DNA from: Streptomyces longisporoflavus
Lineage (GTDB): Bacteria > Actinomycetota > Actinomycetes > Streptomycetales > Streptomycetaceae
Length of the DNA stretch: 64,000 nt
Assembly (NCBI RefSeq): GCF_014649775.1
Contig: NZ_BMTR01000002.1
Location: forward strand, 543,996-607,995
Direction: 5' to 3'
Part shown: positions 18,467-26,405 of the stretch, piece by piece
How the letters are laid out: every line of letters begins with the position of its first letter
Position numbering within the stretch: position 1 is the stretch's first letter
The notes under the pieces: model-generated
What the model saw: only the letters and a program-made list of their open reading frames with translations
What the model was told of the DNA's origin: nothing
Databases searched by the model: none
Made by a program: the position numbers and the translations under genes

Positions 18467-19342
18467 CTACTTCTCGAGCCGCTCGTACACTTCGACGGCC
18501 GTGATCAGGTGGCCGACTGCGTTGGGATGTGCCGATCCGGACGTCTGCGGCAGCAGCGGGTTGATCCACTGCTCGGAGGAGGGTCGGCACATGTCGTGGC
18601 CCCGGAACACCGACGAGGTGTCGACGAACTCGGCATGCTTCGTGAGAGCCACCAGCTCCAGCATGAAGTTCAGCCGGTTGGTGGTCTGATGAAGCCAGGC
18701 GACGTCACCCTTGGCCAGGGGCACGGAAGAACCGCAGGTACTCCCGTCGGCGGGAAACGGGTTGGGATACCCGACCACGACGACACGTGCTTGAGGGCTG
18801 CGCCGCTCGATGTCGGCGAGCATGTCGGGCAGGCGGGTGTTCAGCCTCGCGAAACCCGCGTCCGCCTCCTTCGCCGCCTTGTCCCGGCAGGGGGTCCCCT
18901 CCCGGGTGGTGAGACCGGCCAGGACACACCTGGTGATCACGTCGGAGAAGCCGAGGTCGTTGCCGCCGAGCGTGACGGTCACCAGATCCGTGTCCCGGGT
19001 GAGGGCGTTGACCTGGGGTGCGGACGTTCCCTCGTGATTCCACAATGAGCGCGTGGTGGCTCCGCTGCACGTGACGTCCTTGAAGACGGAAGGCTTGTAC
19101 GTCTCGGCGATCCACGCCGGGTAGCTGCCCTTGGAACGCATGCACTCGGCGTCCGTCTGCGGGGACAAGCCTGTTCCTGCGGCGTAGGAGTCGCCGAGGG
19201 CCACGTAATGGTTGACGGGTCGCTGCCCGGAGACATCGGCCGCGGTGGCCGGAGCGGCTCCGGAAATCAGCAACGAGGCAGTCAACGCGGCAGCCGTCAC
19301 CATCCCCTTGCGGACCGTCGAGTACGGGTGGGAAAGGGCCAT
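18467..19342 (-). CDS. Secreted SGNH/GDSL hydrolase (lipase/esterase)
   Basis: 291 residues; ATG 19342 has AAGGGGA upstream. The signal peptide ends near PATA|ADV (~35). SGNH blocks are present: block I YVALGDSYAAGTGLSP with nucleophile Ser, block II CSGATT with oxyanion Gly, block III LGGNDLGFSD, and block V SAHPNAVGH with the catalytic His. Conserved Cys pairs match Streptomyces extracellular lipases of the S. rimosus / SCO7513-like type, which hydrolyse lipids and esters without a lid domain. It is followed by a strong terminator and is monocistronic. Confidence 0.93.
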   Translation of the reverse strand: MALSHPYSTVRKGMVTAAALTASLLISGAAPATAADVSGQRPVNHYVALGDSYAAGTGLSPQTDAECMRSKGSYPAWIAETYKPSVFKDVTCSGATTRSLWNHEGTSAPQVNALTRDTDLVTVTLGGNDLGFSDVITRCVLAGLTTREGTPCRDKAAKEADAGFARLNTRLPDMLADIERRSPQARVVVVGYPNPFPADGSTCGSSVPLAKGDVAWLHQTTNRLNFMLELVALTKHAEFVDTSSVFRGHDMCRPSSEQWINPLLPQTSGSAHPNAVGHLITAVEVYERLEK

Positions 19343-19480
19343 GAAATCCCCTTGAGATAGAAAGAGGCCGCACAAGTCGCCGGCCTGCCCTTGCGCACGC
19401 GATGCGTGCGGGCGTGTCTTTCGTCTCTACGACAGCGGCACCCACCTGGTTCACATCGAGAGGCTCTGTCGTGGCCAGTA

Positions 19481-19504
19481 GGGCCTGAGGGCCTGAGGGC
19501 CTGA
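19481..19504. repeat. Three tandem copies of GGGCCTGA
   Basis: An 8-bp unit is repeated exactly three times in the 215-bp gap between the SGNH hydrolase start and the cupin stop. It may be a slippage-prone microsatellite or part of the SGNH upstream region. Confidence 0.7.
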
Positions 19505-19557
19505 GCAGGACCTACTGCTCGACTCGACGTATCAGCCGCGCCGTCCACACGGTTCAT

Positions 19558-20019
19558 TCAATGGGTGTGTGTGGTGACCAGCGGCTTTGTCTCGTCGACG
19601 ACGTAGGTGGACAGCATCATGGTTGTCACCTTCCCGATATTGCGGGCGTTGTGGATGGTGTCGGAAGGGATGAAGAAGGGATCGCCCGTGCGAAGTCGCA
19701 GGGTGGTCCCGTCGTCGAACTCCATCGACACATCACCGCGGACGATGTATCCGACTTCCACTCCCGGGTGGCTGTGGCGGCCCGATTCCCTGCGCCGAGG
19801 TATCTCGACGAGGGTCTGCACGGTCTTCCAGCCCTTGGCGGGCGAAGGGTTGTCCTGGAGCAAGGTGCGCGTTACGCCGGCGGTCGGGTCGGGAACGACC
19901 GGGTGAGGACCACGGGACGGCGTGGCAGACGCCTCAGCAGTCGAGGCAGAAGCGACGGCGCCGAGCGCGCCGGCTGCCGCCACACCACTGGTCCGCAGGA
20001 GAGAGCGACGATCCAGCAT
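19558..20019 (-). CDS. Secreted single-domain cupin, Tat signal
   Basis: 153 residues from ATG 20019 (GGGAG six bases upstream). The N-terminus DRRSLLRTSGVAAAGALGAVASAS is a twin-arginine signal cleaved around residue 35. The rest is one cupin barrel: RESGRHSHPGVEVGYIVRGDVSMEF (motif 1 with HxH and Glu) and GDPFFIPSDTIHNARN (motif 2 His), giving a likely mononuclear metal site. Tat export fits folding with metal in the cytoplasm. The reaction is unknown; related secreted cupins are only annotated by fold. It sits between the flavin oxidoreductase and SGNH genes, all on the minus strand. Confidence 0.88.
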   Translation of the reverse strand: MLDRRSLLRTSGVAAAGALGAVASASTAEASATPSRGPHPVVPDPTAGVTRTLLQDNPSPAKGWKTVQTLVEIPRRRESGRHSHPGVEVGYIVRGDVSMEFDDGTTLRLRTGDPFFIPSDTIHNARNIGKVTTMMLSTYVVDETKPLVTTHTH

Positions 20020-20224
20020 GATGAACTCCCTGGTTGATAGGCCGAATTGCTTTTCTCCCCTCTGAACGCCCGCGACGGCGTGCTGGTTCACCCTGCAACG
20101 CTGCGTCTTGTACAGCGGATGGTCAGTTGTACTGGGCGGCAGCCCCGGCTTGCCGGGCGTATGGCAGTGAGTTGAGCCCTCGGGGCGCGTCGCAGCCACG
20201 CCGGCCGCAACGCGCCCGACCCGC

Positions 20225-20263
20225 GTCTCACGGTGGCCGTCCGCTCGACGGCCACTGCGAGAC
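20225..20263 (-). terminator. Hairpin after flavin oxidoreductase gene
   Basis: GTCTC/GAGAC at the base and GTGGCCGTC/GACGGCCAC above it, with a CGCTC loop. A second small hairpin GCTGCCG-TCA-CGGCAGC at 20264-20280 adjoins it. Both follow the minus-strand stop at 20297. Confidence 0.7.
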
Positions 20264-20296
20264 GCTGCCGTCACGGCAGCGGCCGACGGTCCCGAG

Positions 20297-21301
20297 TCAC
20301 ACGCCGGGCAGGGCCGCGGCGACGGCGCGCCGGGTGTCCTCGGTGATGAGATCCAGGTTGAGAGCGGCCGCCGCCATCAGGCCGGCGGCGGCCGAGCCGA
20401 TGGCGGTCTCCGTGAGGCTGACGACGTTGCCCGCCGCGTACACACCCGCGGTACTCGTCGCGCCCTGCGGGGTCGCCACTACATGGCGGCCCGCGACCTG
20501 CCCGAAGATCCGCAGCTCCGTGGTCTCGACGTCGAGGCCGGCCAGTCCCTCCAGGCGGGCGTTGAAGCGCGGAGCGACCACCAGGTGGCTCACCTCCGGT
20601 CGCCGCCCGTCGGCCAACACGACACCGCGCAGGCGGTCCTCCCCTATGTCGAGGCGTGACACCTCTCCCTCCACCACGCGCACGCCCCTCACGGCGAGAC
20701 GTGCACGCGCCGAGTCGTCGAGTTGCGGTCCGGTGTGCGTGAACAGGGTGATGTCATCACTCCACTGACTCCACAGCAGCGCCTGCTCGACACCGACCGG
20801 GCCGGTGGCCAGTACTCCGATCGCCTGGTCCCGTACTTCCCAGCCATGGCAGTAGGGGCAGTGGAGCACCTCCCGTGCCCAGCGTTCGGCCACCCCGGGC
20901 ACGTCGGGGAGTTCGTCCACCAGACCGGTGGCCAGGAGCAGGCGGCGCGCCCGCAAGACGGTGCCGTTGTCGAGTGCGACCTCGAAGTGCCCGTCCCCCG
21001 CACGCTTCGCGGCAACGACCGATGCCTCGACCGTGCGTGCTCCGAAGCGCGCGGCCTCCCGCTGTGCGAGAGCGAGGAAATCGGCGGGAGCGATGCCTTC
21101 GTGGCCCAGGTAGTTGTGCAGGCCGCGGGCGGGAGCGTTGCGCTGCCGTCCGGCATCGACGAGCAGTACGGTGCGGCGAGCCCGCCCCAGGGTGAGTGCC
21201 GCGTTCAGGCCTGCCGCGCCTCCTCCGACGATGACGACGTCGTGGACCGAATCGTTGTGTCCGTCGGTCGTCTGCCGCTCGGTGTGATGCTTGTGTTCCA
21301 T
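20297..21301 (-). CDS. FAD/NAD(P)-dependent oxidoreductase, thioredoxin-reductase-like
   Basis: 334 residues from ATG 21301 (AAAGGAACACC upstream). An N-terminal FAD-binding fold (DVVIVGGGAAGLNAALTLGRARRTVLLVDAG) is followed by a CxxC pair in LHCPYCHGWEV, a second dinucleotide-binding segment (IGVLATGPVGVEQALLWSQW) and the terminal TSTAGVYAAGNVV flavin block. The His-rich leader (EHKHHTERQ) is odd. The architecture matches the actinobacterial TrxR-like family with the redox pair located as in HCPYCHG proteins; the electron acceptor is unknown. It is divergent from the XRE-cupin regulator at 21403, a very common pairing that implies direct control. Confidence 0.9.
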   Translation of the reverse strand: MEHKHHTERQTTDGHNDSVHDVVIVGGGAAGLNAALTLGRARRTVLLVDAGRQRNAPARGLHNYLGHEGIAPADFLALAQREAARFGARTVEASVVAAKRAGDGHFEVALDNGTVLRARRLLLATGLVDELPDVPGVAERWAREVLHCPYCHGWEVRDQAIGVLATGPVGVEQALLWSQWSDDITLFTHTGPQLDDSARARLAVRGVRVVEGEVSRLDIGEDRLRGVVLADGRRPEVSHLVVAPRFNARLEGLAGLDVETTELRIFGQVAGRHVVATPQGATSTAGVYAAGNVVSLTETAIGSAAAGLMAAAALNLDLITEDTRRAVAAALPGV

Positions 21302-21377
21302 GGTGTTCCTTTCGCCCGGCGGTGGTCTTCCGCTCGGCGGTGATCTTGCGGCGGGCCGCCGGTGGAACCCAAGGCAC

Positions 21378-21394
21378 CTTGCCGACCTGGCAAG
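21378..21394. promoter_or_regulatory. Inverted repeat in divergent promoter, candidate operator of XRE-cupin regulator
   Basis: CTTGCC-GACCT-GGCAAG is a 6-bp perfect inverted repeat with 5-nt spacer between the divergent oxidoreductase and regulator genes. CAAGAT at 21391-21396 could be the -10 of a leaderless regulator transcript starting at the GTG 21403. Confidence 0.5.
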
Positions 21395-21402
21395 ATGCAG
21401 GT

Positions 21403-22068
21403 GTGAACCACAAGGAACTGGAGGAGGTACTGAGCACGGTCGGGGGGCGTCTTCGGGCACTGCGGCAGCAGCGTCACGCGACACTGGACGACATCAGCGA
21501 GCGCAGCGGTATCTCACCGAGTACGTTGTCGCGGCTGGAGTCCGGACAGCGCAAGTACACCCTCGATCTGCTGCTGCCGCTCGCGGCCGCCTATGGCCTG
21601 CCGCTCGACGAACTCGTCGGTGCTCCGCCGACGGGCGACCCGCGCGTCCATCTGCGGCCCGTCTCCGTACCGGGGCAGGAGGAACAGACGGTCCTCCCTC
21701 TGGTCCGCCATTACGGCGGCCCCCACGCCCACAAGCACGTGCTGCCGCCGGGAACGACGACCGCCTCGGGGCAGGGACTCCACACGCATCAGGGAAACAG
21801 CTGGGTCTACGTCCTGCACGGACGGTTGCACATCACCTCCGGCACCCGGCAGGTGGTCCTGGCGGCCGGGGAGGCCACGGAGTTCGACACCCGGCTGCCC
21901 CACGCGATGGGCAACGCGGGCGAGCAGCCCGTTGAGTTCCTGAGTCTCTTCGGCGTCCAGGGCGAGCGGATGCGCGTGGTCACGACGTGGGAGGAGATGT
22001 CCGGGCAGGGACCGCAAGGGGACGCTGAACGCCACACTTCGAAGGAGAAGGAGGAGGACAGTCAGTGA
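21403..22068 (+). CDS. XRE-family transcriptional regulator with C-terminal cupin
   Basis: 221 residues. The likely start is GTG 21403, where the conserved helix-turn-helix begins; no ribosome site is apparent and a leaderless transcript is possible. HTH_3 covers ~10-65 (LRALRQQRHATLDDISERSGISPSTLSRLESGQRKYTLD as the helix bundle). The cupin sensor covers ~110-195 (TASGQGLHTHQGNSWVYVLHGRLHI, VVLAAGEATEFDTRLPHAMGN). A charged tail (RHTSKEKEEDSQ) follows. It probably controls the divergent flavin oxidoreductase in response to a small ligand or metal bound by the cupin. Its stop overlaps the next gene's GTG (GTGA), so the two are translationally coupled. Confidence 0.92.
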   Translation: MNHKELEEVLSTVGGRLRALRQQRHATLDDISERSGISPSTLSRLESGQRKYTLDLLLPLAAAYGLPLDELVGAPPTGDPRVHLRPVSVPGQEEQTVLPLVRHYGGPHAHKHVLPPGTTTASGQGLHTHQGNSWVYVLHGRLHITSGTRQVVLAAGEATEFDTRLPHAMGNAGEQPVEFLSLFGVQGERMRVVTTWEEMSGQGPQGDAERHTSKEKEEDSQ

Positions 22069-22346
22069 ACACAGTCATGCTCGTCGTCATCGCCCTGACC
22101 GGCATCGTGGCCGTCGTGACGGTGGAGAGCAGGTCGAGCCGCCTGGACCGGCGGGTCCGGGCTCTCGACCGCAAGATGGACCTGCTGCTGGAGCATCTCC
22201 AGGTGCGGAACGACGATCCTCAGCTGGCCGAAGTCACCGCACTGGCTCGCGAAGGACAGGACGTCGCCGCGATCAAAAAGTATCGGGAGCTCACCGGGGC
22301 CGGCCTGCTGGAGGCCAAACAGGCGGTCGACCGAATGACACCGTGA
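22065..22346 (+). CDS. Membrane-anchored small protein with ribosomal L7/L12 C-terminal-like domain
   Basis: 93 residues. GTG at 22065 overlaps the regulator's stop and has AAGGAGAAGGAGG upstream. Residues 1-20 (MNTVMLVVIALTGIVAVVTV) form one membrane segment. A coiled/basic region (RSSRLDRRVRALDRKMDLLLEHL) follows, then a ~35-residue motif like the L7/L12 C-terminal domain: QDVAAIKKYRELTGAGLLEAKQAVDRM. Such L7/L12-like peptides recur in actinobacteria without known function. The membrane anchor excludes a normal ribosomal stalk role; it may be a protein-interaction fold. Coupling with the regulator hints at a shared pathway. Confidence 0.82.
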   Translation: MNTVMLVVIALTGIVAVVTVESRSSRLDRRVRALDRKMDLLLEHLQVRNDDPQLAEVTALAREGQDVAAIKKYRELTGAGLLEAKQAVDRMTP

Positions 22347-22606
22347 CAGGCCTGGCGCGCGATGGAGCACGGCCGAGCAGCAATCAAGCATCGGCATATC
22401 CGGGAGTCCCCGAGGAGCCCGGTGCTCAGGACCGGGCAGCACATAGGCGGAGGCGGCAGCCGACCGTCCGGCCAGGGCGTCACGCAGCAGGGCCAGTTCG
22501 GTCTCCCTGCCTGCCGCGCCCGGTCCGGTTCGGTGACTGGCAGGAGCCCGGCTCGATGTCTGGCCGGGGCACCCGCCTCTACCGCGCCGCGAGGCGCGGC
22601 ATCCGC

Positions 22607-23071
22607 TCAGTCGGCAGAGGCCACGTGAAGAGGCCGGGAGACCGCGAAGTGCTGCTGCAGCGCGCAGAGGCCGCTGCCGTACAACTCCTCGACGAGCGTC
22701 TGCGCTCCGGCGGCGTCCGCGGCGTCCTCCTCCGACTCCGCCGACCACTCGACGAAGGCCTCGCCGGTGTCCACCACGGGCAGCACCCGAAGCGTGGAGA
22801 CGCTGCGCCGGACGGGGAAGGGGTGCTCGACGAGCTCGTAGGTGAAGGTGCGTGCGGTGTCGTCGAGCGCTGTCAGACGTTCGAGCACCGTGGTGTCCCC
22901 GCCGGCGAAACGCAGGCGCCGCAGAGCTCCGACCGTCGTCGCCCCGCCTTCTTCAAGGACACTCGAATCGATGGCCGGATGCCACTGCGGAAGGGCGTCG
23001 AAGGGGCGGACGAGCTGCCATACGGATTCCGCGGTGGCGGGGACAACGGCGCTGACGTACGTGCGTGCCAT
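22607..23071 (-). CDS. SRPBCC-family protein (polyketide cyclase/dehydrase-like)
   Basis: 154 residues from ATG 23071 (AGGAG five bases upstream). START/Bet v1-like fold: ARTYVSAVVPATAESVWQLVRPFDALPQWHPAIDSS at the N-terminus, then alternating strands (TYELVEHPFPVRRSVSTLRV, EAFVEWSAES) and a long C-terminal helix (LVEELYGSGLCALQQHF). Members bind hydrophobic ligands; many are annotated as polyketide cyclases on fold alone. Minus strand, 144 bp downstream of the SDR gene, possibly in one transcript under the adjacent TetR-family control. Confidence 0.87.
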   Translation of the reverse strand: MARTYVSAVVPATAESVWQLVRPFDALPQWHPAIDSSVLEEGGATTVGALRRLRFAGGDTTVLERLTALDDTARTFTYELVEHPFPVRRSVSTLRVLPVVDTGEAFVEWSAESEEDAADAAGAQTLVEELYGSGLCALQQHFAVSRPLHVASAD

Positions 23072-23215
23072 GGATGCTCCTGTGAGACGTGGGAATGAGA
23101 GCTGCGGGCAGGGCACTGCCCGAGCGGTGAGTTGCGCAAGGGAGACCGGTCGAGCGGCAGCGAGGCGGCCGGCGTACGACCATCCGGCCCGACGTGGTCG
23201 CGCGGGGCGAAGCGT

Positions 23216-24016
23216 TCAGACGCCTGCGGTCTGGAACAGGCTCTGGGTGAGCACGGCCAGACGCCGGCGGTATGCGGGGCTGAGGGCGTCCGGTTCCGAG
23301 ATCCGGGCCTCCTCCGCGCTGTGGAAGTAGGTGCCTGTCACGCCGACGACATCGGCGGCGTCCACCAGGCGTCGCACGGCGGCCACCCCCTTCTCCAGCG
23401 GCTCTTGGGCCGGCATACCGGAGGCCTTCGTCATGGTGGTCGCCATGAATGTCGCGGGATGGACGGCGTTCGCCGTGGTACCCGAGTCGGTCAGTTGCTC
23501 CGCGAGGTCGACCGTGTGGCTGATGAGAGCGAGCTTGGATCGGCAGTAGGCGTCGGCCTGGGTGAAGTGGTGTTCGTGCTGTGGATCGTCGAAGTCGAAG
23601 AGCTGCTGGCCGACCGAGGCGACATTGACTATGCGCGCCGCCGCACTCTCGCGCAGCAGGGGAAGGAGTTCACGGGTGAGCAGTGCCGGCGCGAGGTAGT
23701 TCACTGCCAGCCGGAGTTCGTAGCCGTCCGCGGAGACTTCCCGCAGGGTGCTGTCGCCCTGGAAGCCCACCCCGGCGTTGTTCACGAGGACGTCGAGGTG
23801 GCGGTGCCGGGCGCGGATGTCGGCGGCGAGCCGCTTCGTCGCGGCGAGGGACGACAGATCGGCGGGAAAGACCTCTCCGTCCGTGCCTGCGGCGACCTCG
23901 GCCAGTCGCTCCGGGTTGCGTCCGTGCAGCAGCAGGCGGTGGCCGTCCGCCGCGAGATCCTCGGCCAGTGCGCGGCCGAGGCCGTCGGATGCTCCGGTGA
24001 TCAGGATGGTTGCCAC
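23216..24016 (-). CDS. Short-chain dehydrogenase/reductase
   Basis: 266 residues from GTG 24016 (GGGG five bases upstream). Rossmann motif TGASDGLGRALAEDLA, acidic DLSSL, NNAGVGFQG, then catalytic Ser in IVNVASVGQ and YCRSK (YxxxK), so the active site is complete. The Arg after the glycine motif region (LLLHGRNPERL) favours NADPH. The insertion LFDFDDPQHEHHFTQADAY resembles retinol-dehydrogenase-like SDRs. It is divergent from a TetR regulator with matching palindromes between them, so it is probably induced by the TetR ligand. Confidence 0.91.
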   Translation of the reverse strand: MATILITGASDGLGRALAEDLAADGHRLLLHGRNPERLAEVAAGTDGEVFPADLSSLAATKRLAADIRARHRHLDVLVNNAGVGFQGDSTLREVSADGYELRLAVNYLAPALLTRELLPLLRESAAARIVNVASVGQQLFDFDDPQHEHHFTQADAYCRSKLALISHTVDLAEQLTDSGTTANAVHPATFMATTMTKASGMPAQEPLEKGVAAVRRLVDAADVVGVTGTYFHSAEEARISEPDALSPAYRRRLAVLTQSLFQTAGV

Positions 24017-24071
24017 TTGGGCCCCTTTCGATGGGAGGTGGCGGTGCGCTTACGCATCTGAGAGGCAAGCG

Positions 24072-24107
24072 CTCAACAGGTGTCACTTTAAACCAACAGG
24101 TGTTGAG
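24072..24107. promoter_or_regulatory. Paired CAACAGGTGT repeats, candidate TetR operator
   Basis: CAACAGGTGT occurs at 24074-24083 and again at 24094-24103. The second copy extends to the near-palindrome CAACAGGTGTTG, and CTCAACA (24072-24078) and TGTTGAG (24101-24107) form outer arms. They lie in the 305-bp divergent SDR/TetR promoter, within 60-90 bp of the SDR start. Confidence 0.6.
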
Positions 24108-24321
24108 TCTAGCCCTCCCGCGGTGCTCCCCCGCCCCGGCCGTCACTCCTTCCGCGGTGCTCTCCCGCCCCGACTGCCCCTCCTGTCGCGGCTGCGCCCC
24201 TGCCGAAAGCACCGGGCAGGAGCAGGTACGACGCCTTCCGCTGGCTACCATGAGCAGAGCTCCACACCGGCGGACGTCGTTCTTCGCGCCGGGGGCGGGG
24301 GCAACAGAAGGAAGGAACCGC

Positions 24322-25011
24322 GTGGCAGCCCGACGCACAGACACGAGCTCACCTCAAGAGCCGGCTCAGGCAACCCCTCGAAGCTGGGCGCGTCCTGTCG
24401 GCCGGGGAGATCGCCGTCTGGAAGCGCTGCTTGCCGCCGCGGAGACATTGCTGGCGGAGAAGCCGTTCGCGGAGATCTCCGTGGGGGAGGTCGCCGCCAA
24501 AGCGGGCATCTCACGACCCACTTTCTACTTCTACTTCGACACCAAGCACTCCCTGCTCGCGGCTCTCCTGGAACGGGTCATGCAGGACAAGCTGGAAATC
24601 GCGCTGCGCGGCTTCGGCACCACCGAGGTCGATCCGACGCCTCAGCAGACATTCGAGGCCAACTACGCCGAGATCCTGGCTCTGTGGCGTGAACACGCAC
24701 CGGTGGTGCTGGCCGCGTCCGACGCCATGTCATCGGACGCGGAACTGCAAGGCGTCTACACCGGACTGCTCGACCTGTTCATCAAACCGGCCACGGCATG
24801 GATCGAGCAGGAGCGCGCCACGGGGCGCGCTCCGGCGGGCACAGCGGCGGGCACCCTCGCCACCACGCTGGTATGGATGAGCGAGCGCAACCTGTACGCC
24901 GCTCTCGTAGGCATGGAGCCGCGGATCCCTGACGACGAGCGCGTGGCCGCTCTCGCGGAGGTCTGGATCCGCAGCGTCTTCGGCGGTCAACCGCCTGCCG
25001 CGGCGGCCTGA
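24322..25011 (+). CDS. TetR-family transcriptional regulator
   Basis: 229 residues from GTG 24322 (GAAGGAAGGA upstream; ATG 24250 is the longer alternative). HTH: RLEALLAAAETLLAEKPFAEISVGEVAAKAGISRPTFYFYFDTKHSLLAALLERV as the three-helix domain, ending in the typical YFYF-KxxLL block. The C-terminal domain (YAEILALWREHAPVVLAASDAMSSD... MSERNLYAALVG) resembles EthR-like members. It most likely represses the divergent SDR gene and itself through the paired repeats in the shared promoter. Confidence 0.92.
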   Translation: MAARRTDTSSPQEPAQATPRSWARPVGRGDRRLEALLAAAETLLAEKPFAEISVGEVAAKAGISRPTFYFYFDTKHSLLAALLERVMQDKLEIALRGFGTTEVDPTPQQTFEANYAEILALWREHAPVVLAASDAMSSDAELQGVYTGLLDLFIKPATAWIEQERATGRAPAGTAAGTLATTLVWMSERNLYAALVGMEPRIPDDERVAALAEVWIRSVFGGQPPAAAA

Positions 25012-25026
25012 CACCGCCCGCGCACC

Positions 25027-25051
25027 CCCGGCAGCTGCGTTCGCTGCCGGG
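25027..25051 (+). terminator. Hairpin after TetR gene
   Basis: CCCGGCAGC and GCTGCCGGG pair perfectly around TGCGTTC, 16 nt after the stop codon. Confidence 0.75.
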
Positions 25052-25216
25052 TCGATGCCGACGAGTTCCCGAGCGAGGGCTCGGTCGTCGCGGTCGGCGA
25101 ACATGGAGTGTGCCGGCGTCTGACCCGGCGATCGCCCCGATCTCGCGGATCCGAAGCGGACCAACTCGGCTTCCTGGCTGACGAGTCCATCTAGCGCCCC
25201 GGGCCAGGAGACGCGG

Positions 25217-25930
25217 TCAACCTCGTCGGCTCTCCCGCACCAGCAGCACCAGCAGATACGCCCCGCCGACGCACACGGTGACCGCGCCGGTCGGTAGCAG
25301 CACGCCGGGGATCGCGTGCTGCGCCGCGATGTCGGCGCCGAGCAGCAGGACCGCGCCGACGAGCGCCGAACCGGCGAGGTCGACGGAGGCGCCGTGCCCG
25401 GTGAGACGGCGGGCTATCTGCGGGGCCGCCAGTGCGACGAACACGATGGGGCCCGCCGCGGCGGTCACCGCGGCGGTCGCGACCACGCCGAGGACGACCA
25501 GCAGCACCTTCGTACGCTCGACGGGTATGCCCAGCATCGCCGCGGTGTCGTCGCCCAGTTCAAGCCGCCGCATCCGGCGCGATGTGCCACCGGAGCCGCG
25601 ATGGCGACCCCGGCGAGCACCACCGCGGCCATCGTGATGGCGGGCCAGCCGACGGCGCTCAGCGAACCCGCGCCCCATACCGCGGCCCGCAGCGCGGTGT
25701 CGACATCGGCCTTCACGGAGAACAACGTGTTGACCGAGGACAGCAGCGCGCCGACCGCGATACCCACGACGATGAGCCTGAAGCCCTGCACACCCCGCCG
25801 GAACGCCAGCAGATAGACGGCGAAGGCGGTGAGAAGACCGCCGGCCAGCGCGCCCGCCGCGAGCGCCGAGTAACTGGTGGCGCCCGCAAGGAGGGTGAGG
25901 ACGACTCCGGTGTAGGAGCCGCGCCCACCG
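25217..25930 (-). pseudogene. FecCD-type iron-siderophore ABC permease, truncated and frameshifted
   Basis: Two overlapping minus-strand frames together encode the last ~235 residues of a FecCD permease. One frame carries GSYTGVVLTLLAGATSYSALAAG through ADVDTALRAAVWGAGSLSAVGWP and AVVLAGVAIAAPVAH. The other takes over near 25580 with RRMRRLELGDDTAAMLGIPV through AAGPIVFVALAAPQIARRLTG to the stop at 25217. A one-base indel at about 25577-25590 separates them. The first ~100 residues normally present are missing: homology stops abruptly near 25915-25930, where unrelated plus-strand coding sequence begins. No binding protein or ATPase partner is nearby. Clearly non-functional as read, unless the frameshift is a sequencing error. 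Confidence 0.85.
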
Positions 25931-25931
25931 C

Positions 25932-26186
25932 ACCGATCACGAGGCCACGCTGCTCCTCTCCCGGCTCGCCGAGTGGGCCCGGACGGCGGTCGTCGTGGAG
26001 GCCTCGCGTCCCGACGGACTGAGCCCGCACGCGGCCGAGGCGGCGCTGCACGCGTACGCCGCGACCGGCAGCTCCCTGCGCGACTCCGCCGCCATCGCCG
26101 CCATCTCGGAACGCTCGGGCTGGCACGTCGACCGGACCATCGCCCTCGGCTGGGGTGCGGAGGCCACGGTCCTGCGCCGGCCCTGA
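25932..26186 (+). pseudogene. Orphan C-terminal fragment of an unrecognised gene
   Basis: An open frame with good Streptomyces codon character encodes TDHEATLLLSRLAEWARTAV... to GWHVDRTIALGWGAEATVL ending at TGA 26186, with a strong terminator 34 nt later. It has no convincing start: the frame runs backwards into the FecCD remnant, where homology breaks. I read it as the tail of a gene whose 5' part was lost in the deletion that also removed the permease N-terminus. An internal ATG at 25995 without a ribosome site could in theory start a 63-residue product. I do not recognise the family. Confidence 0.55.
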
Positions 26187-26219
26187 CATCCCGGCGCCGC
26201 CGGGTAAGCGGCCAGGCGG

Positions 26220-26259
26220 CACTTGGCCGCTCCGGCACCACACCCGGAGCGGCCAAGTG
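26220..26259 (+). terminator. 16-bp perfect hairpin
   Basis: CACTTGGCCGCTCCGG (26220-26235) pairs with CCGGAGCGGCCAAGTG (26244-26259) around CACCACAC. It terminates the truncated plus-strand gene, evidence that the fragment was once a real 3' end. Confidence 0.85.
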
Positions 26260-26405
26260 GCGTCCCCGGCAGGCGGGTTGCTCGGTTCTCCGTGCGCGGC
26301 AGATTACGCGGCTGAGCGCCGCGAACGTCGTGCCCCTCCGACCGCCCCGAGGACGGCCGGATACAGTGCGCGCGACGGCAGCTTGATTACTCGAGGAGGG
26401 GAAGC

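Noticed and set aside
14510..25011. SARP regulator as marker of an antibiotic biosynthetic cluster
   Set aside because: No PKS, NRPS, terpene or other biosynthetic core enzyme lies within this window; the SRPBCC 'polyketide cyclase' and SDR are not sufficient.
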